Part shown: positions 52,481 through 63,930 of the stretch, piece after piece
How the letters are laid out: each line of letters begins with the position of its first letter
Position numbering within the stretch: the first letter of the stretch is position 1
NCBI RefSeq assembly: GCF_008728515.1
Contig: NC_044977.1
Coordinates: forward strand, 185,555,987-185,619,986
Source: Papio anubis
Lineage: Eukaryota > Chordata > Mammalia > Primates > Cercopithecidae
Direction: 5' to 3'
Length of the DNA: 64,000 nucleotides
The notes under the pieces: generated by a model
Databases searched by the model: none
The model's input: the letters and a program-made list of their open reading frames with translations, nothing else
What the model was told of the DNA's origin: nothing
Program-made: the position numbers and the translations under genes

Positions 52481-53590
52481 TTCCAGCCATGATCCATGAT
52501 GGGAAAGGAGGTCAAACATACCCTGTTATACCCCTTCCTTTTTGTAGTTTAGGCATAACCGACCAGCATTAATGTTAAAATACAAACCATAAGACTGACA
52601 GAACAGACTCTTTATGACAATAGAATATCAGATTATAAACAGAACCTAAGGCCATGCCAGGCAAGAGTTAAGTCACACCCCTGCACTAAAGAATAAACTA
52701 TGTTCTAACCATGCCAAAAGGTTTTTCTTTTGCATCTAAACAAGCACTGGTCTTGAAAAAGCAATATTAAGACAATTTGCAGCTCACCACCATACGCTCA
52801 CTGACCTCACTGTTTTTCCTGCTGTAACTATAGCTTTGATTTGACAAGTGACTGATTTCAGTAACTTCCTTCTGATAAGAAGACCACTGACCATGAACTG
52901 GCTCTGGTCGGTTTACAGAGGCTGTGCACTGACTGGAATGCCTTTGTGTCCTGAAAAGACCTTTCGATGGATAGGGACTAATTATAATACATTTAAATAT
53001 TGTCTCTACTCCAAGGTGAACTTTTTCTTTCTCTTCCTTTCCTTCCTTTCCTTTCCATCCTTTCCTTCCTTTTCTTTCTTTTCTTTCCTTTCTTTTCCTT
53101 CCTTCCTTCCTTCGTTTCTTTCGTTTCTTTTCTTTCTTTCTCTTTCTTTCTTTCTCTTTCTTTCTTTCTTCCTTCCTTCCTTCCTTCCTTCTTTCCCTTC
53201 CCTTCCCTTTCCTTCCTTCCTTCCTTCCTTCCTTTCTTCCTTTCTTTCTTTTTTTCTTTCTTTCTTTCTTTCTCTTTCTCTCCCTCCTTCCTTCCTTCCT
53301 TCCTTCCTTCCTTCCTTCCTTCCTTCCTTCCTTCCTTCCTTCCATCTTTTTCTTTCTTTGTTCTATATATGAACATGGGTCATATGTAACATGCATGTTT
53401 GTTCAATACATATGCATCTGGACCACCTTCATGAATATTCACCTCCTCTTGTAACCTGTTGAATATGTATGTTTAGCCAATGCACTCAGCATAAAGCTCT
53501 TACCCAATCTCGTTTGAAAGGCCTGTGCTTCTCAGCCTGCAGGATGACCACTTTGAAGGATGTACCCTTTTTATAAAAACATAAAGTTAC
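52480..53590 (+). mobile_element. ERV LTR candidate split by a polypyrimidine tract
   Basis: The left part has LTR-like wording ('ccctgttataccccttcctt', 'gtttaggcataaccgacc', 'gccatgccaggcaagagtta'). The right part has 'cacctcctcttgtaacctg', 'ttagccaatgcactcagcat' and 'ataaagctc', a polyadenylation-signal-like site. Between them lies the tract at 53021-53364. I cannot name the family and see no target duplication. Confidence 0.4.
53021..53364 (+). repeat. (TTCC/TTTC)n polypyrimidine tract, ~340 bp
   Basis: Almost pure T/C on this strand, moving from mixed TTCC/TTTC units to a homogeneous (TTCC)n block near 53281-53341. It creates open frames in several registers on both strands (52767-53396, 52848-53372, 52993-53389), encoding monotone S/F/L/P or K/R/E/G strings. 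None is a gene. Confidence 0.97.
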
Positions 53591-54490
53591 CTCTTCTAAA
53601 TTTATAATTATGTAATTTTTTAAAAAGTTAACAACATATACTGGACTTCAAAAATGTGCCAAGAGCTGTGCTAGATGCTGAGACTAGAAAAATAAGTTAG
53701 ACAAAGCCCTGAACTTTAGTGATATAGAGTCCACAAGAGACTTTGCATGAAAAAATATGGCTCATCCATAAAGTCTGGAAACATAAGCATATATACCTAA
53801 TAATATATGCATGTCAAGAACATCCCCAATATATAAAACTGATAATGTAATATCATTCATGTCCCCAGAATTTATAGATACCCTGTTGAACATAAAATAA
53901 TAGGTAGTGTGGTGACTATAGTCAGATCTTAGATTCCAGGGAATAATTAATTCTTCCAGGTAAAGATGGTTTTAGAGAGGAACAGCCCCTCATCCTATTT
54001 AAGGATAGAGCTCACAAGAACTTCCCAAGAAGCGAAGATGCAGAGTGTTGTTTTTTGGGGTTGGCTGGGGTGCTGAAAACAAAACAGAGAGATAGTGACA
54101 AAAGTTTTCTTCCTTCATGACCATTCTTTCAGCAGCCAGATGTTTGACAATCATCATATTGATACTGGTAGAAAAACATAACACATATTCAGAGAGTGGG
54201 CAGGGCAGTTAACAGGGGTGGTAGCTTGTCATTTTGTCATATCAGAGATGTGGCTGCTTGATAATCTGTAGCGACTTCCTACAATTTTCCATTGCTATAA
54301 AATTAATATCATAAACTTCTTAGCCTATGGAGTCTCACACAGTCCCTTAATAAATCCCCTGCAGGTCTGAGCTAGGTGGGAGGCTTTCTGTAGCCAATAT
54401 TCTTGACCCTGAGATTTGGAGGCTTGGTGCAGTCAATGAGGATCAAAGCCCGTGTACAGAGTCCAGGGGTAGAAACCGAGAGAGAAGCCT
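53591..54490. other. No gene; weak MIR at 53645-53715
   Basis: 'aatgtgccaagagctgtgct' with 'agatgctgagactag' resembles a MIR core in sense. Otherwise nothing recognised. Confidence 0.4.
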
Positions 54491-54650
54491 CACTCACCTG
54501 GCATCATCTAGAAGCTTGTTAGAAATGCAGGCTCTCTGCCCCACCCCGTGCCTAATGAATCCAAATGTGCATTGTAACAAGATCCCCAGATAATTTATGT
54601 AATACTGGTCTGCAGACCAGGCTTTGAGGAGCAAAGATTTAAACTGCTAT
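54485..54650. mobile_element. MER5-type hAT element
   Basis: 'cacctggcatcatctagaag', 'gttagaaatgcaggctctct', 'ccccacccc' and 'gtctgcagaccaggctttga' follow the MER5 pattern. Confidence 0.6.
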
Positions 54651-54964
54651 TTCTCCAATTAGGATGTATATTGAAATTAACTGGGGAGTTTTAGGAAACA
54701 GCGATCTCTGATCTCTGCTACATTTTTGCAGATATTCTTGTCTAAAAATCAAAGGACAGAAGATAGGAGACGTGACCAGGAAAAGCTGTTACCAAGAAAT
54801 GTGTTCTCAGTGTCAGAACTCAATGGGCATGTAGATTGGATGGACCAATGATGGGCCAACAGGCAGACTGGTAAGTGAATAGATGAATAAGAAGAGGTTA
54901 GAAAACTTTGAAATGAAGATTTTTAATTTTATAAGTAACTTTGGGTTGTGCTCTCTCTTGATAA

Positions 54965-55140
54965 GCTTGGGCCAGTGTTTCCCACAGCTTATCTGTATAA
55001 CTACTGTAAAGAAATACACATTTTAAAATGTAGATTCTGGGCCACACCTTCAGATACTGAATCAGCATTTTCAGAGAGGAGACCAAGTCATCTGCATTTT
55101 CTATACATGCTTCAGGAGAACATTCTATATACTAAAGTAT
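54965..55140. mobile_element. MER5-type hAT element
   Basis: 'ccagtgtttcccacagctta', 'gtagattctgggccacacct', 'tactgaatcagcatttt' and a symmetrical end near 'gcttcaggagaac'. Second MER5-type piece within 500 bp of the first. Confidence 0.6.
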
Positions 55141-55188
55141 AATAAGGACTTATTTAGATAGTGTCCTGGCTAACTGTTAGAGGAACAA

Positions 55189-55365
55189 TCTAAATTGAAG
55201 TGTTTCTCCATGAGAGGCATTTTGGTAAATATTTGGGCAAGACAATTTCATTGTACAATATTGACCCACACTTTGGAAAATGTTTAGAATCCCTGCCTCC
55301 AACTACTAAATTCTACAGCATGTCCTGGGCATTGTGACAACCAAAATGCTCTCTGTTAGATTTCT
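55189..55365 (-). mobile_element. Old nonautonomous DNA transposon fragment (tentative)
   Basis: 'cattttggtaaatatttggg', 'aatccctgcctccaactact' and 'ttgtgacaaccaaaatgctc' resemble an ancient hAT-type MER repeat with a 'ttttggttgtcaca' core on the opposite strand. I am not sure of the name. Confidence 0.4.
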
Positions 55366-55549
55366 AAATGGTGCCTGCAAGCTACAAAACACTAGCTCAA
55401 ACTCCCAAGTGCCCTGACAGAATCATGTGAAAGACTGTAAGGGTACAGAGAGTTGCCTATGTATGACAGCTGACTGTATCAGAGATTGAGTTCAGACAAG
55501 TGATATCATACTTCTTGAAGCTATGACTATGTATACGTGAGGAGGTGTG

Positions 55550-55760
55550 AGGTAGAGTGCAAAGGATCCTCAACCTGAAATCAGTCTGCTTTGAGGCCAC
55601 TCACTACCTGTGCAAATGAGATAACGTTAAGTTGCCATTTCTTTGGCCTGGGCCTATTTCCTTGTTTGTAAAATGGAAGCAAAAATACCTGGTTCAGTTA
55701 CCTTACAGGACTGTTGGGAGATGATGAATACACTATGTTTTAGAAGGTCTTCTGTAGCCC
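55550..55760 (-). mobile_element. MIR, antisense
   Basis: 'aatcagtctgctttgaggcc', 'gggcctatttccttgtttgt' with 'aaaatggaagcaaaaatacc', then 'acaggactgttgggagatg' give the antisense MIR order. Confidence 0.6.
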
Positions 55761-58700
55761 TGACAGTGCAGCCAGCAAGTTTTCCCAGTGGTTGAAATAT
55801 GGGTAACAAGTTGCCCAAATAAAAATAAACTGCAGCTGCAACTTTAAATGTTTTTGACTCTAGCGCCTACATCCTAAAGCCCCTTAGAATTCCCCCACAC
55901 ATATTCAAGAGCAGATGGTCAATGGGAAATTCCCGTAAGTTCCTCCATATAGCATTTTAATGCTTGACTTAGAGTTAAATTCTGTTCTCTCACTTTCTTT
56001 TTCGCTATCTTTTCCTGTGTCTTTTTCTTGCTTTTATGTATTAAAATATATATTGAGAAATCGTAATGTGTGCGTTTGTGCCAGATATCATCTATTTCCT
56101 CTTCCATACTCACATACCACTGGCTCTTTGCCCCAGGAGCATAACTCCATGGACTGTGTCAACACGCCTTCTACTTTCCAGTTGGGTTCAGTTAGTGGTC
56201 AGCCCCAGTGAGAGGTCAGACGTTGGGAGGAAACAGAGGTGAGGCTCTTGATCTCTCTGGTCCCCAACTCCTGTGAAATTTCAGGCTGGCTGTGCCCCTT
56301 CACAGAGGGCAACCTGCTGTTTTTCAGCAGCGCTTTCTGTGGGTGTCTCTTTTTGTAGATTTCTTTCTTTCATTTCTTGCTTCACTGGACCTTGCGGTGG
56401 GGCACTGTCACTGTCAGACCCAGTTTAAATACTATCTCTTTTCCTTCCCCTACAGTTCACTTACACACTTATGTTTATTCTTTTTGAAAATAAACCCACC
56501 TATTCTGAGTGGGACATCTGTGTCCTGTTGGGATTGTTACTGATTTAGTGGCATAAATCAAAAAAACACTGAATGTTAAGGATGAGGGCAAAGGTCATCA
56601 TGTTTCCACCAATAATTTGCCATGGGACATTCCCTAGTAAGGCTTTGATCTTCTCCACTTACAATAGAATGAAGCTTTTAGGTTGTGTGATCTTGAAGAT
56701 TACCTTCCTTAGCCACCAACTAAAGGGTTTGCAATAAGATAAAGTAAGAAAAATTACTGCACAGGCATGCGGTTTGGCTATGATTATCATTAGCAGAATC
56801 TGCATTCACGTATTCTCTGTACTGTCATTCCGTCAACTGGGACTTGTGGAATCTGGGCAGGTGAAAAAGAAGCTTTCTGATGTTTGAATTATTTTGACAC
56901 TTATCAATGTATGTGATTCCTGGTGGGTGGGGATTTTGATCATTGTTTGCTTATTTGAAAATGGCATGCTCGTTAAATTTAGAAATGTGTGATTCTTGGC
57001 CTATGTTGTCCAAATTTGAATGGTTTCAAAAACGAAATGGCTTTCTGTTCTTTTAGACAACATTCAGCATCATCCATCAATCAATCAACTAGCTATCTTG
57101 GAATACTTACTGTCAATCACATTGATGCCAGCTTCTCAGTTACCATTGTTTTGACTCTGGGGAGGCAAAGAAAAGCCCCCTGAGTAAAGGAAATGACAGG
57201 GAGTGCTTGTCCATGGCAGCCATTCATTTGGAGCCAGCAGCGATGTTGTTGGCGTCCTCTAAAGCAGAGCTGCTATTTTGTCATGTTACAATTCCTAAGT
57301 AAATCTCCCTTGAAGAGACCTAAATTAGAAAACTTGTAGTTTACTGTTTCTGGCTATACAGAATCTATTGAGCTGACGGGGTGACCTGTCAAGACTCATT
57401 CCACACGAAAAAAACACTTTCATTTCAGTCAAACCTAATGTTATATTGCTCAGTTTTCCTTTTCTATCAAAATATTTGTATTGCTTTCTAAATAAAAAAT
57501 TAAACCATAAGGGTTAAAATATTAGTATTATTTGGACTGTTGCGTACTATGCAAATAATACTCTTTCTGGCATCTATTTTGTCCTCACTATTTACTCTCT
57601 GGCATCTATTTTGTCCTCACTATTATCTTGTGAACTTTGGTTTTGGTGGCATTTGGTAAATAGTGGCACCAACACACAAAGTCAAATTTCCCAAGACAAA
57701 ACGACGGCTGTATTCCACTATGCTGTGGAAATGTTTCTGTCCTCCGAGAAGTGTCACATGCACACAGTACAGGTTTTTACTGCTTTTCCTAGAATCGCAG
57801 AACAGGAGGAGCACACAAGGCTGCCTGGGTGAGACAGAAGTCAGAAATAAAGACAGTCACCTGAAATGGTGTGAGAATCACTCCTCAGTTCCATAGCAAG
57901 TAAAGCTCCTCATGGCAAGATGGTGACTTTAAATGTAATTCACACTTTCATTCAGTTCATTCATCTGATCTGTATATACCCTTCACATGGGGCTCTCACA
58001 CATCTTTTCCACAAATGCCTGTATATTCTAATCACACAGTGCCAGCTACGGTCAGCTTCTTCTTTCTACTGAAGCATCACCCACTGTCTAGGCCCTTATC
58101 AACCCTCTCCTTGACTTTGCATCAAAGGAGGTCCCACATGGGGGTCCCACATGTCAATCCGCACATTTTTGTTAGATCAGCCTTCCTGTGGCCAGAATAG
58201 ATGCTCACCAAAGGTTTGCTTGAGTGACCTGTGCTAGAGAAGTTGATGATAGAATATAATAAAAACAGCAAATAAATATTTCAGAAATACCATAAGTTGA
58301 CCCAGAAATAAATATTTTTGCAGAAGATGTAAGAAAACATTCTAAAGTAATTTCACATGTGACAGATTATGTTAATGCAATGCTCCCACTTCATACTCAA
58401 TATTTAAGTTAAGATGTTTGGTTTTGGGGGAACAGGGCTATTACTTTGAAGCTTTGTAGCGTCAAAACTAACTGTGGGTGAGACAGCTTTGCCATCATCA
58501 GTTCTTGCAAACTGTGCTTAACGTGTCTCTCATCCCTTTTCACATTACTGCTTTCAGGAATGGGAGGAATGTTTACAAAGTCAATCTTTTGGGATCATCT
58601 CCCAAAGGATGGGGTGAAAAGCTCTTCCCCAAAGGATAATGAGAAACAGCAAGGTTCTGGACTCTTCTCTGTTTCTGGTAGTTACTTTCTAGCCTTTGTT

Positions 58701-58865
58701 TATTTCACCAGTTCTGTCTCCAGCTTAACTGTTGTTCTTCATTAGCTAACATTTAAGGCCCTCACCTTGAAAATCCAAACAGCTCCTATTCCTGAGTAGG
58801 AAGGTGAGCCTGTGTTATTCAATCTGGTCATTTCCTAAGTGAGCCCCAGGTCTGGTATAATTCAG
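55761..58865. other. No gene; a 32-bp tandem duplication at 57566-57629
   Basis: The duplicated unit begins 'tctggcatctattttgtcct' at 57566 and again at 57598. A 13-bp repeat of 'gggtcccacatg' type lies at 58129-58155. The stretch at 56085-56310 may be an old unresolved repeat. Frames at 55960-56543, 57611-57896 and 58560-58745 show no gene features. Confidence 0.45.
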
Positions 58866-58869
58866 TGGA

Positions 58870-59095
58870 AAACTGGAACTAGAGTGAGGGGAATTTGAAA
58901 CTAGGCTTTATTACTACCTGTGTGGCACTAGGCAATATACTCTTGGAAAATAATTCCCCACTTTGAAATAAGGACAATAATGTTTTCTTTGCCTACCTTT
59001 CTATAGGTTTTTGTAAGGATAAAATGAGGTAATGTATAGTAAGGTGACATAAATTGAAAAATGATGTATAAATGTTAGTTGTGACTATTGTTATG
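58870..59095 (-). mobile_element. MIR, antisense
   Basis: 'ctacctgtgtggcactaggc' followed by 'ccccactttgaaataaggac', then 'ttttgtaaggataaaatgag' and 'gatgtataaatgttagttgt' follow the antisense MIR sequence over most of its length. Confidence 0.65.
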
Positions 59096-59486
59096 AATAA
59101 AGAAGAAGAAGTAGGTGTTTATTTCAAAATCGTGTAGAGTCCCATGTCAGTGAGATGTAGAAAGCGGAAACCAACAAATGCCTTAGTCTCTAAGTAATCT
59201 TCAAACTGGAGTCTTGATCATCCCTAGAGGTACACAAAGCAGCATAAGGGACACAAAGGAATGATACAAAATATTAAGAAAATAATTTCTAGGTTTTCAA
59301 TATATACATATCTACTTTTTCTGTAAGAAAAATCCAGGATTTGAGGACTTCACACAGTTCTTACAATCTCTTTCACTGTGACAGCACTCTCACTAACAAC
59401 TGAGGGGAATCTGTCTCTTATCTTCCTTGGTCTCAGGACCTAAGGTATAAAATTTCTCAGGGATCCCAACGGAGTAATCATTAAAA

Positions 59487-59649
59487 ATATTGATATCAGT
59501 GGCTAGGTGCAGTGGCTCACACCTCTAATCCCAGCACTTTGGGAGGCCGAGGTGGGCAGATCGCGAGGTCAGGAGATTGAGACCATCCTGGCTAACACGG
59601 TGAAACCCCATCTCTACTAAAAATACAAAAAAATATATATTGATATCAG
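59487..59649 (+). mobile_element. Half-Alu (left arm only) with target duplication
   Basis: The body at 59500-59636 is an AluY-like left monomer ('ggctaggtgcagtggctcac' to 'ctactaaaaatacaaaaaaa'). It ends in the A-rich linker between the two arms. Target duplication atattgatatcag at 59487-59499 and 59637-59649 is perfect, so the element was inserted in this short form. 'gctaacacggtgaaaccc' shows it comes from a Y-type Alu rather than an ancient FLAM. Confidence 0.93.
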
Positions 59650-60210
59650 AAAGTTTACTTTAATCCGTTGCTTTAATTATTTTTAATAATAATCATTATA
59701 GTAGCCTAATCCCAAAGTAACATTTTAGCACTTGTGTCTTATGGTCACAGGTCATTAAAAATAAGCTTAAATTTGTATGTGTGCTTTATTACAGACAAGT
59801 AGAAATAAGTAATCATATTAAAATTTTTATAGATAAAAGTATACTACAAGAGAATAAAATAATACAAGGGCAATGGGGTGAATGTATGATTGAAAGGAGA
59901 AAATAGAATGATATATTTCCAAATGGTATTAAGAACGAGTTTACTCATGTATTTTTTGAAAGATGAGATTACGGATTAAATCATTGTGGTATTTATATTC
60001 TATTAGAATCATTTAAAAGTTTTATTTAAAAACTAATAGTCTTTATTTAAAATGTCAACATTTATAGTACTTTGAAAATTGTTAACTTTGCAGCTATTTC
60101 AACTTATGTTGAAAAATTTAAAATATCAACTTAAAAATGTAAAGAAAGGTACATACATTTTCAAAATTATATTGAGACATGCTAACAAATTCTTTGAAGG
60201 TCAGTGCTTT
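59650..60210. other. No gene or clear repeat seen
   Basis: Strongly AT-rich; no repeats named. Confidence 0.5.
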
Positions 60211-60214
60211 AGAG

Positions 60215-60396
60215 CAGTGGTTTTCAAAAGTTGGGTCCCCAGAATAGCAGCATCAACCTGAAATGTGTTTGAAATACAAATTTTGGATTCCTGTCCCAGA
60301 TTCTGAATCTGAAACCCTGGAGATGGGACCTAGCATCCTGCATTTTAGCAAGCCTGAAAAATGATTCTGGAGCATGCTAAATTTTGAGAAATATTT
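60215..60396. mobile_element. MER5-type hAT element
   Basis: Begins 'cagtggttttcaaaagttgg', contains 'tgtcccagattctgaatctg' and 'ctggagatgggacctagcat', and closes with 'gagcatgctaaattttgaga', matching MER5A end to end. Confidence 0.75.
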
Positions 60397-61250
60397 TTAA
60401 AGTCTTACAGAACTCACTCTTAGGATATTTGTCATTCTCTCCCTTCGTCTTTCTCAATTCCTGTTTCCCATAGAAAATGACAAAGTTAATAAGCAATGCA
60501 GAGTTTAGAAATCTGTATGATTTATAAAGTACCTGACTAGTAAGGACTGGTCATAGTTGTAGGCTGAGGTGATAAAGGGTCTAGACTCTAGTCTAAAGAC
60601 CTAATGATTCATCACTCTTTTGATTCTTGTTGTATGTCGAAGCTGGTTTAAAAGACCTAGTGTTTACACCTTTGGTTACTTGGATAAGTTGACTGTCTGG
60701 AATTATTTTCTACTTGTCCCTGTGAATCATGACAATGCATTATCTGATTCCTCTAGCATGTGATCAGAGCCTAAAAAGACGCCTAGGCACACACTAATGT
60801 AAATAGCTGTTAGGATAAATGAGAGGTTACAATGAAGGGTGAGCAAGCTGGTTGAGGCCTGCCTGTTAAAGGGTACAGGGACATTTGAGGACAGTTTACT
60901 AAGCTTCTGATGAGGGAATAAGTTAATAAGTTTCTGAACAAGATTACTAGTTATCTGATGGATTGGAGTTCTCACTGCTGTATCATAACTCTTCCACAGT
61001 CCAATTATTCAGCAAAATGACCAAACCTTAATTGGAAGAAGGAGGAGATATTTATATAATTAAGAGTATTGAAGGGATCAGACAAGAGCAAATTCCATCA
61101 GAAGGTATACTTACAGTGTCTAGTATTCATCATAAGAAGTGGATTAACAGTAACTTTGTACTATCTTCCCTACAATGTTCTAAACACTATACTTTTTATA
61201 GTAACTCTGTGAGATGAACATTATTATTCTAGTAGTCAGTTCTTATTATT
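60397..61250. other. No gene; weak MIR near 61175-61230
   Basis: 'ttctaaacactatacttttt' with 'gtaactctgtgagatgaac' resembles MIR in sense. The minus-strand frame at 60727-60975 shows nothing recognisable. Confidence 0.4.
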
Positions 61251-61254
61251 CTTC

Positions 61255-61690
61255 TGCTTAAAAACTGACATATAGCTTCCATTCTAACTCAGAGTGAAGG
61301 AATAAATCTTTACAGTGGCTTATAAGGCCTGATGCAGTCCCATTTCCTCTTTGCTTTCCTGTTGTTTTGGACTTCTGGACTTTCTGTACATTCTTTTGCT
61401 TCACTGGGCTCTGGTCACACTGGCATTCTTGCTGTTCTGTCAACACTCCAGGCCAACTTCAGCCGCAAGGCCCTTACCTTTACTCTTCTCTTTGCCTGGA
61501 GCACTCTTTCCCAGGATATCCACATGGCTTCTTCCATCACCTGCTTCACTCTTGACTCAAATGTCATGTTTTCACTTACACCCATAGGGATCATTTTATT
61601 TAAAAATGTTCCTTCTTCCATATCACAGCAATTTCCATCTTCCTCCCCTACTTTATTTTCCATAGTACTTGCTTGCTACCCTCTAACATA
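61255..61690 (+). mobile_element. L2 3' region, sense
   Basis: Ordered L2 phrases: 'ggcttataaggcctgatgca', 'ctggtcacactggcattctt', 'ttgcctggagcactctttcc', 'aggatatccacatggcttct', 'tgactcaaatgtcatgtttt', 'ccatagtacttgcttgctac'. The overlapping frames here (61332-61691, 61351-61587 and others) are L2 sequence. Confidence 0.75.
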
Positions 61691-61693
61691 ATA

Positions 61694-61710
<17 letters not shown>
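61687..61710 (+). repeat. (TA)n microsatellite
   Basis: About eleven TA units between the L2 end and the poly(T) of the following antisense Alu. Confidence 0.9.
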
Positions 61711-61727
<17 letters not shown>

Positions 61728-62010
61728 TTTGAAATGGAGTCTCACTCTGTCACCCAGGCTGGAGTGCAATGGTGAGATCTCAGTTTACTGCAATCTCCGC
61801 TTTTTGGGTTCAAATGATTCTCCTGCCTCAGCCTTCTGAGTAGCTGGGACTACAGGCACCTGCCACCAGGCCCAGCTAAATTGTGTATTTTTAGTAGAGA
61901 TGGGGTTTCACCACATTGGCCAGGCTGGTCTTGAACTCCTGACTTTGTGATCTGCCCGCCTCAGCCTCCCAAAGTGCTGGGAATACAGGCGTGAGTCACG
62001 GCACCTGGCC
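61711..62010 (-). mobile_element. Alu, antisense
   Basis: A poly(T) run of about 20, 'gaaatggagtctcactctgt', 'gagtagctgggactacaggc', 'ggtttcaccacattggccag' and 'gtgagtcacggcacctggcc'. 'cctgactttgtgatctgccc' is a Y/S-type phrase. Full length. The target duplication is obscured by the TA repeat. Confidence 0.95.
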
Positions 62011-63100
62011 AGTATAAAATTTACTTATACATTTTGTGTACTGGAATAGTTATTTGTCTATCGGCTTGCTGCTCCTTCTCTGCCTCCCATGTTCCTCTAA
62101 ATGACGGAAGGCTAGAAGCTTATAAGCTACATTTCCCAGATCTCTTTACTACTTATCTTCTGGGTAGATTCTGTCATTGAGAGGATCTGTGAAGAGACTG
62201 AAAGACAGGAGGAAAAAGAGAAGTCATTTTATTTTGTTTCTATCCCTATCTTGGATCACACCAATAGCTTTGGCAGTCACTGGGGGCTCCGGGGTACCAG
62301 CCTAGTCTGTGAGATTCCAACACAAGGAGCAGCAGGGACTCCTGAAGTCTTGATGGCATAGCACTCTTGGAATTTAGCTTGGGGCAACGGTGGTAATAGA
62401 CTTTGGACTCTGGGGCACCTACAGTGCCAGTAGGAGTAGAGGCTTCTAGTTTCCTATAAAGCAGCAGTGGCAAAGATTGCAATAGGAGCAGAAGCAGCAG
62501 CATGTGCTTCTGCAGTCTCATGGACATGGCTAAGATGGGTGGTACCTTTATTCTGGTGACAAAAATTTCCCCTTTTGCCCTTCTACTTCTTGATAATTTC
62601 TTGTTTCTCTTTTCACCTTTCAGCTATTTCAACATTTTAAATAATTGAATCCTTACAATAAATATTCTCTGTTGGAAATGTCTAAGTGACTCCTATTTTC
62701 CTAAGTGGATCTTTGTTGATATGGTACGTTAGAGACTGCTGCCCGGGCGTGAATCTGGAAATGCTTGTTGCCATTACCATTGTCACCGTCTGAGGCACGT
62801 CCAAAAACAGAGCAAAAAACTTTTTCCCGTATTCTGCTTTTCAATCTTCCACAAATGCCCTTCTTTTGTAGAACTTACAGAGATGCCAGCTGACCAGTGA
62901 GTTAGAGAAATGTAGGCTTCTAGTCCCCTACATTAATGAGATGAGGGAGAGGGATGGAGCAGCGACAATAAATAGCACATTTATGACTTCCTTGACAAAA
63001 AAGTAAATTCTACAAATGAAGTGATTTTGATAGTTTTGTTCACTGTTGGGTTCTTAGCACGAAAACTGAGTCTAGCCATTAGCACTCACTCAGTCAGTAC
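62011..63100. other. No gene; possible old LTR-like DNA at 62095-62730
   Basis: The wording 'ctacatttcccagatctctt', 'ctataaagcagcagtggcaa' and the end 'ggatctttgttgatatggta' resembles an old mammalian LTR-type repeat, but I cannot name it. The minus-strand frame at 62246-62527 contains a leucine run from CAG/CTG-like codons and has no other support. Confidence 0.35.
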
Positions 63101-63104
63101 TAAA

Positions 63105-63205
63105 TATCACCATTTGTATATGAGGAAATTAATTTACTGAAAGATTAAAGAAGTTCCCAAGTAACAAGCCAAAAATGACGGAATTAAACTCAGGTCTCAT
63201 TGACA
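63105..63205 (+). mobile_element. MIR, sense (tentative)
   Basis: 'tgtatatgaggaaattaatt', 'aagaagttcccaagtaacaa' and 'attaaactcaggtctcattg' follow the MIR 3' half. Confidence 0.5.
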
Positions 63206-63279
63206 TCAACGTGTATAAATTTTCATTTGCACAGGAGAACTAACATTTCAAAATTCTACTGTTGGTAAGGCCTGGAGGT

Positions 63280-63420
63280 ATAAGAGTAAGCAGGAAAGAG
63301 TCCGTAGATGAGAGTCAAGAAACCTAAGTTCTAGGTTGAGCTCTGGCTTTCTTGACCATGTGATCTTACTTCACCTTTTTGGGTCTTGATAATTGAATCA
63401 ACAAATATTTACTTAATGCC
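63280..63420 (-). mobile_element. MIR, antisense (tentative)
   Basis: 'gaaacctaagttctaggttg', 'gaccatgtgatcttacttca' and 'cctttttgggtcttgataat' follow the antisense MIR order. Confidence 0.45.
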
Positions 63421-63654
63421 TTCTTTGTGTCATCCTATCTAGATTTGATAACATTTAGCAAAAGTTATATTTTCCAATGATTCATCAAGCTCTGATGATG
63501 CAAAAATGTCTCAAATATTTCCATGACTCTCCATCTCCTCTGCCATGATGCTAGTCTAACCTAAGTTCTCACATTGTTTGTATTTTGCCTGTTTCTAATA
63601 GACTCCACAAATTATCCAAAGTAGGAGATCATATTTAGTGAAAATCAGAGTACT

Positions 63655-63930
63655 CTCATGCATTCCAGTCCTTAATATGATCTTCAGATCTTGCATGATC
63701 TGTTCCCGGTCTAACTCACTAAACCCATTTTATGCTACTTTTCTCCTCACCCTGGCACACTATACTTGGTTACTAGAAAGCAATTCATTCTTTTTTTGTC
63801 TCACGACTTTCCCATATGCTATTATACCTTCTTCCTCGGGTACTCTTACTTCTATCCTTTGTCTAGGACACCTCTGTTGATCATTTAGACTGTAACTTAA
63901 AATGAAAGGTGCTCCCTACCTGCCAGTCTA
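63655..63930 (+). mobile_element. L2 3' region, sense
   Basis: 'agatcttgcatgatctgttc', 'tactttt' with 'ctcctcaccctggcacacta', and 'aattcattctttttttgtct' are ordered L2 phrases. Second L2 piece in the same direction within 2.5 kb. The frame at 63638-63880 is L2 sequence. Confidence 0.55.

Noticed and set aside
52767..53396. 209-codon minus-strand and 174-codon plus-strand open frames
   Set aside because: Both are translations of the TTCC/TTTC tract; low-complexity K/R/E/G or S/F/L/P strings in every frame.
55985..56543. Possible processed pseudogene or exon cluster
   Set aside because: Short frames only, no poly(A) end or target duplication, and faint resemblance to an old repeat instead.
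61332..61691. 119-codon frame with a signal-peptide-like hydrophobic start
   Set aside because: The DNA is an L2 3' region, so the hydrophobic stretch is a by-product.
62246..62527. Leucine-rich minus-strand frame that resembles a signal sequence
   Set aside because: Produced by a short CAG/GCA-rich stretch; no other coding evidence.
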